NCBI RefSeq assembly: GCF_001512295.1
Contig: NZ_LNUP01000002.1
Span: 232,568 to 296,567 of the forward strand
Direction of reading: 5' to 3'
Length of the DNA: 64,000 nt
DNA from: Pseudomonas sp. EpS/L25
Lineage (GTDB): Bacteria > Pseudomonadota > Gammaproteobacteria > Pseudomonadales > Pseudomonadaceae
Position 1 is the first letter of the stretch, and each line of letters begins with the position of its first letter. The notes under the pieces were generated by a model. That model saw only the letters and a list, made by a program, of their open reading frames with translations, ran no database searches and had not been told where the DNA came from. The translations under genes and the position numbers were made by a program. Shown here in pieces: positions 27,387-34,872 of this stretch.

Positions 27387-29000
27387 TCAGACGTTGACCG
27401 GAGCGGCGGGCCTGGCCACGGCGGCCTGGCGCAGGGCGTCGCCTAACTGGGCGGCGCGCTCGTGGAAATAGCGGCCGGTATGCAGGCTGCTCGGGCCGCG
27501 GCGGGCGAAGCGGATCATCAGGTACAGCTCCACGATCAAGAGCAGGGTGTAGAAGGTCACCAGGGCGCCGATGGAACCCAGCAGGTCGCCCACGGCCAGG
27601 CTGGAGGCGGACAGGTGGGTGGGCAGTACCTCGCTGATGGTCCAGGGCTGGCGGCCGTGCTCGGCGACCCACCAGCCGGTCTGGGTGGCGATCCAGGGCA
27701 GCGGCAGGCTCAGCAGCGCCCACTTCAGCAGCCAGGGTTTCTGCAGCTCGTTGCGCCGGGTCGAGGCCCAGAAGGCACAGAGGAACAGCGCCAGCATCAG
27801 CACGCCGCAGGCGACCATGATGCGGAAGGTCCAGAACAGGCTGGCGACGCCGGGAATGGTATCCAGCGCAGCCTGGCGCACCTGCTCGGGGGTGGCGCTG
27901 GCGGGATCGTTCACGTACTTCTTGAGCAGCAGGCCATAGCCGAGGTCGTGCTTGCGGGCGTCGAAGGCGGCACGATTGGCGGCGGAGTCGTCGCCGGCGC
28001 GCAGGCGTTCCAGCACGGCGTAGGCCTGGGCACCGCTCCGGATACGTTCCTCGTATTGCCTGACCAGGTCCTTGATGCCGGTGACCGGCTCGTTGGTGGA
28101 GCGGGTGGCGATCAGCCCCATCAGGTAGGGAATCCTCACCGCATAGTCGGTGCGCATCTCCTGCTGGTTGGGGATGCCGAACAGGGTGAAGGAGGCCGGC
28201 GCTGCCTCGGTGTTCCACTCCGCCTCGATGGCGGCCAGCTTGACCTTCTGCACCTCGCCCACGCGATAGCCGGATTCATCGCCCAGCACGATCACCGAGA
28301 TCACCGCGGCGGTGCCGAAGGCGGCGGCCACGGCGAAGGAGCGCCGGGCGAAGCCGACGTCGCGACCCTTGAGCAGGTAGTAGCTGGAGATGGCGAGGAC
28401 GAAGATGGCACCGGTGACGTAGCCCGAGGCCACGGTATGGACGAACTTCACCTGGGCCACGGGATTGAGCAGCAGGGCGCCGAAGTCGACCAGCTCCATG
28501 CGCATGGTCACGTAGTTGAATTCGGCGCCCACCGGATTCTGCATCCAGCCGTTGGCCACCAGGATCCACAGCGCCGAGAGATTCGAGCCCAGGGCCACCA
28601 GCCAGGTCACCAGCAGGTGCTGGCCCTTGGACAGGCGCTCCCAGCCGAAGAAGAACAGCCCGATCAGCGTCGATTCGAGGAAGAAGGCCATCAGGCCCTC
28701 GATGGCCAGGGGCGCGCCGAAGATGTCGCCGACATAGTGGGAGTAGTAGGCCCAGTTGGTGCCGAACTGGAACTCCATGGTCAGGCCGGTGGTGACGCCC
28801 AAGGCGAAGTTGATGCCGAACAGCTTGCCCCAGAACTGGGTCATGTCCTTGTAGACCTGTTTGCCGGTCATCACATAGACCGACTCCATGATCCCCAGGA
28901 TCACCACCAGCCCCAGGGTCAGGGGCACGAAGATGAAGTGATACAGCGCGGTCATGCCGAATTGCAGGCGTGACAGGTCCACGACGGATTCCGAGATCAT
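27387..29000 (-). CDS. cydA: cytochrome bd ubiquinol oxidase subunit I (long Q-loop type)
   Basis: A 537-residue subunit that carries haems b558, b595 and d. The axial histidine is His21 in [13 protein letters not shown]; further haem residues lie in [11 protein letters not shown] (His) and [12 protein letters not shown] (Met). The quinol-oxidation loop between helices 6 and 7 is long and the [13 protein letters not shown] segment follows it. Length and loop place it in the L subfamily of E. coli CydA, not in the short-loop CioA group of about 480-490 residues. Second gene of cydPABX-ybgE. Used under low oxygen and respiratory stress. Confidence 0.95.
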   Translation of the reverse strand: MISESVVDLSRLQFGMTALYHFIFVPLTLGLVVILGIMESVYVMTGKQVYKDMTQFWGKLFGINFALGVTTGLTMEFQFGTNWAYYSHYVGDIFGAPLAIEGLMAFFLESTLIGLFFFGWERLSKGQHLLVTWLVALGSNLSALWILVANGWMQNPVGAEFNYVTMRMELVDFGALLLNPVAQVKFVHTVASGYVTGAIFVLAISSYYLLKGRDVGFARRSFAVAAAFGTAAVISVIVLGDESGYRVGEVQKVKLAAIEAEWNTEAAPASFTLFGIPNQQEMRTDYAVRIPYLMGLIATRSTNEPVTGIKDLVRQYEERIRSGAQAYAVLERLRAGDDSAANRAAFDARKHDLGYGLLLKKYVNDPASATPEQVRQAALDTIPGVASLFWTFRIMVACGVLMLALFLCAFWASTRRNELQKPWLLKWALLSLPLPWIATQTGWWVAEHGRQPWTISEVLPTHLSASSLAVGDLLGSIGALVTFYTLLLIVELYLMIRFARRGPSSLHTGRYFHERAAQLGDALRQAAVARPAAPVNV

Positions 29001-29033
29001 CCCGGCAATCTCCTCAAGCTAAAGGAAAGGGTG

Positions 29034-29177
29034 CTAGTCCAGCAGGTGGGCGCTGACCGCCTGGGTGGCGTCGGGCGGGACCGTGGGGGCGCTGAACCAG
29101 AGGCTCTTGATTACCATCAGCAGCGCCAGCTTGATCAGCAGGATGACCAGCAGTTCCTTGACCAGGCGTCCGTTCAT
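29034..29177 (-). CDS. cydP: putative cytochrome oxidase small subunit CydP
   Basis: A 47-residue single-helix protein, MNGRLVKELLVILLIKLALL at the N-terminus, matching the small CydP-type proteins found immediately before cydA in pseudomonads and relatives. A positively charged start suggests an N-in helix, and the tail is polar. An in-frame GTG further upstream gives a longer frame, but the ATG at 29177 has a GAGG-type site and is the family start. It lies 33 bases before cydA and 80 bases after an Anr-like box. The function is inferred from context. Confidence 0.82.
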   Translation of the reverse strand: MNGRLVKELLVILLIKLALLMVIKSLWFSAPTVPPDATQAVSAHLLD

Positions 29178-29256
29178 GGCGACCTCGCGAGCCGTGGCGC
29201 CCTCCAGGACGGAGTGGCGGCTGCAGGCAGGATGCGCCTGCTGGCCCTGGGCAAAA

Positions 29257-29270
29257 CTGATCCAGATCAA
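29257..29270 (-). promoter_or_regulatory. Anr/FNR box upstream of the cyd operon
   Basis: On the minus strand: TTGATCTGGATCAG, which agrees with the FNR/Anr consensus TTGAT-N4-ATCAA at 9 of 10 positions. Class II activation from this site would put the start near 29222, about 45 bases before cydP. This predicts low-oxygen induction. Confidence 0.78.
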
Positions 29271-29435
29271 TTGGCCAGTGGCCAGCACCTGGGGCAGGTT
29301 GTCGCAGTCGTTCAGGTCGGGTTCAGCGGGGTTAAGACGGTGTTAAGACGCCAAGGCGCAAGGTGGAACCGTGACTGACGCCGGACCGCTGCCGCGGCGA
29401 CGCCAGCCCCCGTGTTCAAGACAGGAGAATCCACC

Positions 29436-29696
29436 ATGAACGTCTTCAACAAGATGGCCGCACTCGCCCTGCTCAGCACCGCCAGCTACACCGCCATGGC
29501 CGCCGAGCTCAATGAAAGACGTACCCAGGCCGCCGCCCAGCCGACCGTCGCCGAAGCCGACGTCAGCCGCAGCCAGCCCGTGACCCCGACTGGCTGGGAC
29601 CAGGTGCTCGACCCCCATGCCTATGGCCAGGTCTCGGTGCGCTATCAGGCCCGGACCGTGGATCCTGCGCTGCTGCGTGGCGTCAGCTTCGGCTAA
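29436..29696 (+). CDS. small secreted protein of unknown function
   Basis: An 86-residue protein with a clear signal peptide (MNVFNKMAALALLSTASYTAMAA, cleavage near residue 23). The mature part is about 60 residues, polar and without cysteine, with the segment GWDQVLDPHAYGQVSVRYQARTVDP. AGGAGA lies 7 bases before the ATG; an upstream in-frame ATG 8 codons earlier is less likely as it would put polar residues before the signal peptide. It is divergent from the cyd operon and just before a convergent flavoprotein gene. I do not recognise the family. Confidence 0.72.
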   Translation: MNVFNKMAALALLSTASYTAMAAELNERRTQAAAQPTVAEADVSRSQPVTPTGWDQVLDPHAYGQVSVRYQARTVDPALLRGVSFG

Positions 29697-29709
29697 GGCG
29701 GCGCTGGCG

Positions 29710-30894
29710 CTAGACGTACTGCGCCGCGGCGTAGCCCGAGGCCCAGGCCCATTGGAAGTTGAAGCCGCCCAGGTGACCGGTGACGTCCAGCACCTCGCCG
29801 ATGAAGTACAACCCGGGTGACTTCAGCGACTCCAGGGTCTTGGACGACACCTCGCGGGTGTCGACGCCGCCGAGGGTGACTTCGGCGGTGCGATAGCCTT
29901 CGGTCCCGGCCGGCACCAACTGCCAGTCGTTCAAGCGAGCGGCGATGGCCTTGAGTTCGTCAGGGCCGTACTGCTTCAGCGGCTTGGACGGGAACCAGCT
30001 GTCGGCGAGCAGGGTGGCCATCTTCTTGGTGAACAGCTCGCCCAGCAGCGTCTTGAGTTCGCTGTTGGGGCGCGCTTGCCGCTGCTCGGCGAGCCACAGC
30101 GGCAGGTCGAGGTGGGGCAGCAGGTCGATGCTGAGGGTGTCGCCGGGCTGCCAGTAGGAGGAGATCTGCAGGATCGCCGGGCCGCTGAGGCCGCGATGGG
30201 TGAACAGCAGATTCTCGACGAAGCTCTGGCCGTTGCAGGTGATCCGGCAGTCTTCCACGGCGGTACCGGACAGGGCGCTGCAGAAATCCTTCAGCTGCGG
30301 ATCGGTGACGGTGAAGGGCACCAGGCCGGCGCGGGTGGGCAGGATGTTATGGCCGAACTGCCGCGCGATCTGATAACCGAAGCCGGTGGCGCCGAGGGTC
30401 GGGATGGACAGGCCACCGGTGGCGATCACCAGGGATTCACCGCGTACTGGCCCCAGGCTGGTCTGCAGCTGATAACCCTGATCGAGGCGGGCGATCTCCT
30501 GCACCGCGGTGTTCAGGCGGATGTCGACGCCGCCTTGGGCGCACTCGTCCAGCAGCAGGGCGAGGATGTCGCTGGCCTTGTTGTCGCAGAACAGCTGGCC
30601 GAGCTTTTTCTCGTGGTAGGGCACGCCGTGCTTGGCCACCAGGGCGATGAAGTCCCACTGGGTGAAGCGCGCCAGGGCCGATTTGCAGAAATGCGCATTC
30701 TGCGAGAGGAAGTTGGCCGGCTCGCAATAGAGGTTGGTGAAGTTGCAGCGGCCACCGCCGGACATGAGGATCTTCTTGCCGGCCTTGTTGGCATGGTCGA
30801 GCACCAGCACCCGGCGCCCACGCGCGGCAGCGCTCAGCGCGCACATCAAACCTGCGGCACCGGCACCGATGATGATGACCTGGGTCTCGAACAC
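29710..30894 (-). CDS. NAD(P)/FAD-dependent oxidoreductase, BaiN/YhiN (HI0933) family
   Basis: A 394-residue flavoprotein. The FAD motif VIIIGAGAAGLMCALSAAARG is at the N-terminus, followed by the family signature KILMSGGGRCNFTN near residue 45 and ATGGLSIPTLGATGFGYQIA in the middle. The C-terminal GGVDTREVSSKTLESLKSPGLYFIGEVLDVTG segment is strongly conserved in the family. The start chosen is GTG with AAGGAG 6 bases upstream; the frame continues upstream without such a site. The reaction of most members is unknown; BaiN reduces bile-acid intermediates. Nothing nearby suggests the substrate here. Confidence 0.87.
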   Translation of the reverse strand: MFETQVIIIGAGAAGLMCALSAAARGRRVLVLDHANKAGKKILMSGGGRCNFTNLYCEPANFLSQNAHFCKSALARFTQWDFIALVAKHGVPYHEKKLGQLFCDNKASDILALLLDECAQGGVDIRLNTAVQEIARLDQGYQLQTSLGPVRGESLVIATGGLSIPTLGATGFGYQIARQFGHNILPTRAGLVPFTVTDPQLKDFCSALSGTAVEDCRITCNGQSFVENLLFTHRGLSGPAILQISSYWQPGDTLSIDLLPHLDLPLWLAEQRQARPNSELKTLLGELFTKKMATLLADSWFPSKPLKQYGPDELKAIAARLNDWQLVPAGTEGYRTAEVTLGGVDTREVSSKTLESLKSPGLYFIGEVLDVTGHLGGFNFQWAWASGYAAAQYV

Positions 30895-31097
30895 ACTGAA
30901 CTCCTTGCCTACCGACGTCTGGCCTGCGGCGGCGCATGTTACCCGATAGGTCGAGGGAATAGCGTTTTCAAGGCGTGATCGTTCGTTCGATCGAGCGCGC
31001 CCTTGGGCGACGGCCGTGAGCACACGGGCGATATCGGAGCCTTGACCGGCGTACTCGTGACCGCTCTTCGTGCCGGTTCAGTTCGTGACATGCCCCA

Positions 31098-31125
31098 TTG
31101 ACATGTCCCCCGGTGCGGTTAAGGT
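31098..31125 (+). promoter_or_regulatory. possible sigma-70 promoter of vapBC
   Basis: TTGACA (consensus -35) followed after 16 bases by TAAGGT as a weak -10. The element GACATGNCCCC is repeated directly at 31087 and 31100. The palindrome just downstream would overlap the start of transcription. Confidence 0.4.
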
Positions 31126-31148
31126 GGGATATACGCCTGATATATCCC
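31126..31148. promoter_or_regulatory. vapBC autoregulatory operator
   Basis: Inverted repeat GGGATATA-N7-TATATCCC, perfect in both 8-base arms, ending 12 bases before the antitoxin start. Antitoxins of the VapB kind bind such repeats with their toxin to repress the operon. Confidence 0.7.
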
Positions 31149-31160
31149 GCGAGGTATTCC

Positions 31161-31391
31161 ATGGAGCAAGGTTCGGTTTTTCAGAGTAATCGTAGCCAGG
31201 CAGTCAGGCTGCCCAAGTCGGTAGCCCTTCCTGATGACGTAAAGCGAGTCGATGTGGTCGCCCTGGGACGAACCCGCATCATCAGTCCCGCTGGCGAAGC
31301 CTGGGATAGCTGGTTCGACGGCGATGGTGTGACGGCTGACTTCATGGCGCAGCGTGAACAGCCTGCCGATCAGGAGCGCGAGACCTTCTGA
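31161..31391 (+). CDS. VapB-type antitoxin
   Basis: A 76-residue protein with an N-terminal AbrB/MazE-like swapped-hairpin DNA-binding domain (VFQSNRSQAVRLPKSVALPDDVKRVDV) and a C-terminal acidic tail that would wrap the toxin's active site. The ATG at 31161 follows a GAGG site; longer in-frame starts would run through the operator. Its stop overlaps the toxin start, the usual arrangement. It should neutralise VapC and autorepress transcription. Confidence 0.88.
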   Translation: MEQGSVFQSNRSQAVRLPKSVALPDDVKRVDVVALGRTRIISPAGEAWDSWFDGDGVTADFMAQREQPADQERETF

Positions 31392-31801
31392 TGCTCAAGT
31401 TCATGCTCGACACCAACATCTGTATTTTCACCATCAAGAACCGACCGCAGGAGGTTCGAGAGACCTTCAAAAGGCACCACGGTCAGATGTGCATCAGCAC
31501 GGTCACCCTGATGGAGTTGATCTATGGTGCGGAGAAGTCTTCTAACCCCGAGCGTAATCTGGCGGATGTGGAAGGCTTTGCCGCTCGCCTGGAAGTACTC
31601 ACCTATGACCAGGACGCGGCCTTTCACACGGGACAACTTCGCGCCGAGCTGGCTCGAATGGGGCAGCAGATAGGCCCGTACGACCAAATGATCGCGGGGC
31701 ATGCCCGCGCCAAGGGGCTGATTGTCGTCACCAACAACCGCCGCGAATTCGACCGAGTGCCTGGGTTGAGAGTCGAGGATTGGGCATCCCCAGCGGAGTA
31801 A
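31391..31801 (+). CDS. VapC-type PIN-domain toxin ribonuclease
   Basis: A 136-residue PIN-domain endoribonuclease. Conserved acidic residues are visible at the start (FMLDTNICIF, Asp7), in TVTLMELIYGAEKS (Glu), in IGPYDQMIAGHA (Asp) and in NNRREFDRVPGLRVEDW near the end. This form is close to VapC toxins that cut initiator tRNA in enterics, but the target here is not known. The gene starts inside the antitoxin stop codon (TGATG). Intact length. A broken reading frame of unknown origin follows directly. Confidence 0.9.
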   Translation: MLKFMLDTNICIFTIKNRPQEVRETFKRHHGQMCISTVTLMELIYGAEKSSNPERNLADVEGFAARLEVLTYDQDAAFHTGQLRAELARMGQQIGPYDQMIAGHARAKGLIVVTNNRREFDRVPGLRVEDWASPAE

Positions 31802-31802
31802 A

Positions 31803-32054
31803 GGAGCAGCGGTTCAAGGCGCACCCCATGTAGCGGATGTCGACCCCTGGCTGATCCTCGCTCCCTTTGATCCTTCTTCCGCGGCGTCGCTATCGAGCCG
31901 GCTTGGCTAGGTCACTCTCGTTCCAGAAGGGCGTGAGGAATACGCCTTGATCGACGAAAGCGGCTACATCGACGTCGACGTGTTGAGCGTTGAACGGTGG
32001 TGTGAACAGGCGTCTGTCATCACCGACCATGAGGCCAGGCGCCTGATCCATTGA
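31803..32054 (+). pseudogene. remnant reading frame with internal TAG
   Basis: Directly after vapC one frame reads as convincing protein on both sides of a single TAG at 31908: before it DVDPWLILAPFDPSSAASL, after it EEYALIDESGYIDVDVLSV and a C-terminal HEARRLIH ending in TGA. There is no start codon of its own after the TAG. It looks like the C-terminal end of a lost gene with a nonsense codon, possibly truncated when the vapBC module arrived. I do not recognise the family, and chance open frame in GC-rich DNA is possible. Confidence 0.38.
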
Positions 32055-32169
32055 AGTAAGATTCATACGCCTATAGAGGTACCGCAGCCCATTTCCATGG
32101 GGCGAAACGTGATCCCTGGACGGCCTGGTTTTCGCTAGCGGTACGGGGTGGGAGTTGGCTGTTCATTCG

Positions 32170-32212
32170 GCAACACGAGGCCGGCAAAGTGTTGCGCGGG
32201 CAACAGGCGCAA
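32170..32212. promoter_or_regulatory. GCAAC/GTTGC inverted repeats, candidate enhancer site
   Basis: Three nested inverted repeats: GCAACAC (32170) with GTGTTGC (32189); GTTGC-GCGG-GCAAC (32191-32204); and TTGCGC (32192) with GCGCAA (32207). They lie about 70-115 bases upstream of the predicted sigma-54 start, where an enhancer-binding activator would bind. No activator gene is adjacent. Confidence 0.55.
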
Positions 32213-32257
32213 CTTCGCCACCTATCCCAAGTAACTGTTTTGGAAGACTTATTTGGG

Positions 32258-32273
32258 TGGCATAGGCCATGCA
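32258..32273 (+). promoter_or_regulatory. sigma-54 (-24/-12) promoter for the sfnB-ABC-monooxygenase operon
   Basis: TGGCATAGGCCATGCA has the invariant GG and GC 10 bases apart, TGGCAT at -24 and ATGCA at -12 (one base off TTGCA). Transcription would begin near 32284, about 23 bases before the ATG. Sigma-54 control is known for sfn sulfur genes in P. putida through SfnR. Confidence 0.65.
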
Positions 32274-32306
32274 ATGGTGGGAGGGTTTCCTCAAGGGAGT
32301 CCTCGC

Positions 32307-33533
32307 ATGGCCGTTGTCACCTCACTCAATGCCATCCCCCGCGCTGTCCCCGAACGCCCCGCCAACGTCCTGCGCGATGCCGCCGAGGCGCTCGACGCCG
32401 CTGCCGCGCTCGCCGAGGATTTCGCTCGCGAAGCACACAGCCGCGATCAGGAGCGACGCCTGCCCTGGGCCGAGCTGGAGCGCTTCTCGGCCAGCGGTCT
32501 CTGGGCCATCACCGTGCCGCGCGCCTTCGGTGGCGCGGGGGTTGGGTTCGGTACCGTCGCCGAGGTCATCGCCCGCATTTCCGCGGCCGATCCTTCCCTG
32601 GGGCAGTTGCCGCAGAATCACCTGGGCGTGGTCAACAACCTGCTGCTGACCGGCAGCCCCGAGCAGCAGCGCCACTACCTGGGCCTGGTGCTGCAGGGCT
32701 ATCGCTTCGGCAATGCCTTTTCCGAGGCACGCAGCAAGACCGTCACCCAGTTCGAGACGCGCATCCGCTTCACCGGGGACACGGCCTGGATCGATGGCGA
32801 GAAGGCCTATTGCACCGGCGCGCTGTTCGCCCATGTGGTGCCCACGGTGGCGCTGGACGAGGAGGGTCTGGCTCATCTCGCGCTGGTGCCCCGCGATGCG
32901 GGCGGTCTGACGGTGATCGACGATTGGGACGGCTTCGGCCAGCGCACCACCGCCAGTGGGCGCGTGCTGCTCAAGGGCGTGAGCGTGCCGCGCAGTGCCG
33001 TCCTGCCGGCCTGGAAGGCCTTCGAGCGACCGACGGCGGACGGTCCGGTGTCCCAGATCATCCAGGCGGCGGTGGACGTCGGCATCGCCCGGGGTGCCTT
33101 CGCGGCGACCTTGGCGGCGGCGCGCCAGTCACGCCCCTGGACCGACAGCGGTCTCGACTACGGCTGGCAGGACCCGCTCGGCCAGGCGCTGATCGGTGAC
33201 CTGAGCTGGCGCCTGGCCGCTGCCGAGGCGCTGCTGGAAGAAGCGGGCGGCGCGGTGGACCGGGCCCTGGCCGGGCCCTCGGCGGCCAGCGTTGCAGAGG
33301 CCTCGGTGGTGGTGGCACAGGCCAAGGTCGCCTCCACCGACATCGCCCTGGCGGCCGCCAATCGCCTGTGCGAGCTGGGTGGCACCCGCAGCGTCTCCGA
33401 ACGCTTCGGCCATGACCGTCACTGGCGCAATGCCCGCACCCACACGCTGCACGATCCGGTGCGCTGGAAATACCACCTCATCGGCAACCACCTGCTCAAC
33501 GGCGTCGAGCCCCCTCGGCATGCCTGGAATTGA
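32307..33533 (+). CDS. SfnB-family acyl-CoA-dehydrogenase-like flavin oxidoreductase (sulfur acquisition)
   Basis: A 408-residue flavoprotein of the acyl-CoA dehydrogenase/DszC fold. Recognisable segments are WAITVPRAFGGAGVGFGTVAEVI, the flavin-contact region NAFSEARSKTV, and the C-terminal LCELGGTRSVSERFGHDRHWRNARTHTLHDPVRWK, typical of SfnB and related FMN-dependent monooxygenases of sulfur scavenging. AGGGAG precedes the ATG by 7 bases. It is the first gene of a seven-gene operon that ends with a DszA-type monooxygenase. It probably oxidises a sulfur-bearing substrate or intermediate with reduced flavin supplied by a reductase encoded elsewhere. Confidence 0.85.
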   Translation: MAVVTSLNAIPRAVPERPANVLRDAAEALDAAAALAEDFAREAHSRDQERRLPWAELERFSASGLWAITVPRAFGGAGVGFGTVAEVIARISAADPSLGQLPQNHLGVVNNLLLTGSPEQQRHYLGLVLQGYRFGNAFSEARSKTVTQFETRIRFTGDTAWIDGEKAYCTGALFAHVVPTVALDEEGLAHLALVPRDAGGLTVIDDWDGFGQRTTASGRVLLKGVSVPRSAVLPAWKAFERPTADGPVSQIIQAAVDVGIARGAFAATLAAARQSRPWTDSGLDYGWQDPLGQALIGDLSWRLAAAEALLEEAGGAVDRALAGPSAASVAEASVVVAQAKVASTDIALAAANRLCELGGTRSVSERFGHDRHWRNARTHTLHDPVRWKYHLIGNHLLNGVEPPRHAWN

Positions 33534-33537
33534 TGCC

Positions 33538-33894
33538 ATGACCGATCTCAGCTCCGCTACCCACGCAGAACTCACCTTCGCCGAAGGCATTCTCGCGCAG
33601 CTTCGCGCGCAACTGCCCCAGGACTCCCGGGCCCGCGATCCGCTGGTGATCGCTGCGGTTGGCGATCTCCAGGTCCGCCTGGCCGCCGCCCGTGCCCTGA
33701 CGCGGGACAGCACGGCCGATCACGAGCCGCTGCGGCAGATCCAGGCGCGCCTGGCCGCCGACCACGCCCGCCAGCTCGCCGACGAACTCCAGCGTGAATG
33801 GCTGGCCGGGGCGCCTGCGCCGCGTCAGGCCGGTCCGACCGCCCGCGACCTCCGGCGCCTGCTGGGCGAGCACCACCTGACGACACTCGACTAG
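33538..33894 (+). CDS. small protein of unknown function within the sulfur operon
   Basis: A 118-residue, soluble, highly helical protein, rich in Ala, Leu, Arg and Gln. No signal peptide. The segment DPLVIAAVGDLQVRLAAARAL is reminiscent of the helical C-terminal domain of acyl-CoA-dehydrogenase-fold proteins, which might mean it derives from one, but most of the domain is missing. Spacing to the SfnB-like gene (4 bases) and to the binding-protein gene (12 bases) shows it is part of the operon. I do not recognise the family. A role as an accessory subunit is a guess. Confidence 0.72.
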   Translation: MTDLSSATHAELTFAEGILAQLRAQLPQDSRARDPLVIAAVGDLQVRLAAARALTRDSTADHEPLRQIQARLAADHARQLADELQREWLAGAPAPRQAGPTARDLRRLLGEHHLTTLD

Positions 33895-33906
33895 AAAAGG
33901 ATAGCC

Positions 33907-34872
33907 ATGTCCCTGCGTACTCTGCTCCGTACCCTCCTGCTGGTGCCGTTGCTGGCCACGACCGCGCTGGCATCCGCCGACGAGATCCCCTCGCTGGCCG
34001 GCAAGCGCATCGCCATCAGCATGACCGGCACCAGCCACTACTTCGACCTCAAGGCGTTCCAGGCCCAGGTGGAAGAGGTCAAGCGGCTGGGCGGCATTCC
34101 CATCACCCTGGACGCCGGCCGTAACGACAAGAATCTGGTCACCCAGCTGCAGACACTGGTGACCCAGAAGCCGGACGCGGTGATCCAGACCCTCGGCACC
34201 CTGAGCGTGATAGATCCCTGGCTGAAGCGCATCAAGGCGGCGGGCATCCCGCTGTTCACCATCGATGCGCCGTCCCAGTACAGCCTCAACAACACCACTT
34301 CCGACAATGCCGCGGCCGGGCGAGAACTCGCCGAGCAACTGGCCAGGGACTCTGGGGGCAAGGGCGACATCCTGGTGTTCAATGGCTTCCAGGGGGTACC
34401 CGTGTGCGCCATCCGCTACGCCGAGCTGCGCAAGGTGCTGGAGGCCCATCCGGGCTTGAAGATCATCCAGCCCGAGCTGCGCGATGTGATCCCCAATACC
34501 GTGCAGGACGCCCGTGGCCAGATCGCGGCGCTGCTCAACAAGTATCCCAGGGGACAGATCGCCGCCATCTGGTCGGCCTGGGACATTCCCCAGCTCGGCG
34601 CCAGCCAGGCGCTGATCGAGGCCGGGCGTACCGAGATCAAGACCTATGGCGTCGATGGCACCCCCGAGGTGCTGGAACTGCTCAAGCGTGACGACAGCCC
34701 GGTGGGCGCGGTGGTCGCCCAGCAACCGGCGCTGATGGGCCGGACCGCGGTGCAGAACGTCGCTCGCTACCTCGCTGGTGCGCGCGACCTGCCCAAGGAG
34801 ACCCAGGTGTCGACCCTGCTCACCACCCGCGCGAATCTCGACCAGGTCGCGGCGCTGCGGGGTGATCAGTGA
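33907..34872 (+). CDS. periplasmic sugar-type ABC substrate-binding protein
   Basis: A 321-residue type I periplasmic binding protein of the ribose/AI-2 class. The signal peptide is about residues 1-24 (ending ALASA). Family segments include IAISMTGTSHYFDLKAFQAQ, PLFTIDAPSQYSLNN, AIWSAWDIPQLGASQALIEAG and TYGVDGTPEVLELLK. It delivers substrate to the ATPase and two permeases that follow at once, which overlap each other. In this operon, bracketed by sulfur-type flavin enzymes, the ligand may be a sulfur-bearing compound rather than a plain sugar, but this is inference. Confidence 0.88.
   Translation: MSLRTLLRTLLLVPLLATTALASADEIPSLAGKRIAISMTGTSHYFDLKAFQAQVEEVKRLGGIPITLDAGRNDKNLVTQLQTLVTQKPDAVIQTLGTLSVIDPWLKRIKAAGIPLFTIDAPSQYSLNNTTSDNAAAGRELAEQLARDSGGKGDILVFNGFQGVPVCAIRYAELRKVLEAHPGLKIIQPELRDVIPNTVQDARGQIAALLNKYPRGQIAAIWSAWDIPQLGASQALIEAGRTEIKTYGVDGTPEVLELLKRDDSPVGAVVAQQPALMGRTAVQNVARYLAGARDLPKETQVSTLLTTRANLDQVAALRGDQ

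Noticed and set aside
27462..28973. 503-codon plus-strand frame opposite cydA
   Set aside because: It is a shadow; cydA has diagnostic haem ligands on the other strand.
32181..32196. CGGCAAAGTGTTGCG as a sigma-54 promoter
   Set aside because: GG and GC are 9 rather than 10 bases apart; the site at 32258 has correct spacing and distance to the ATG.
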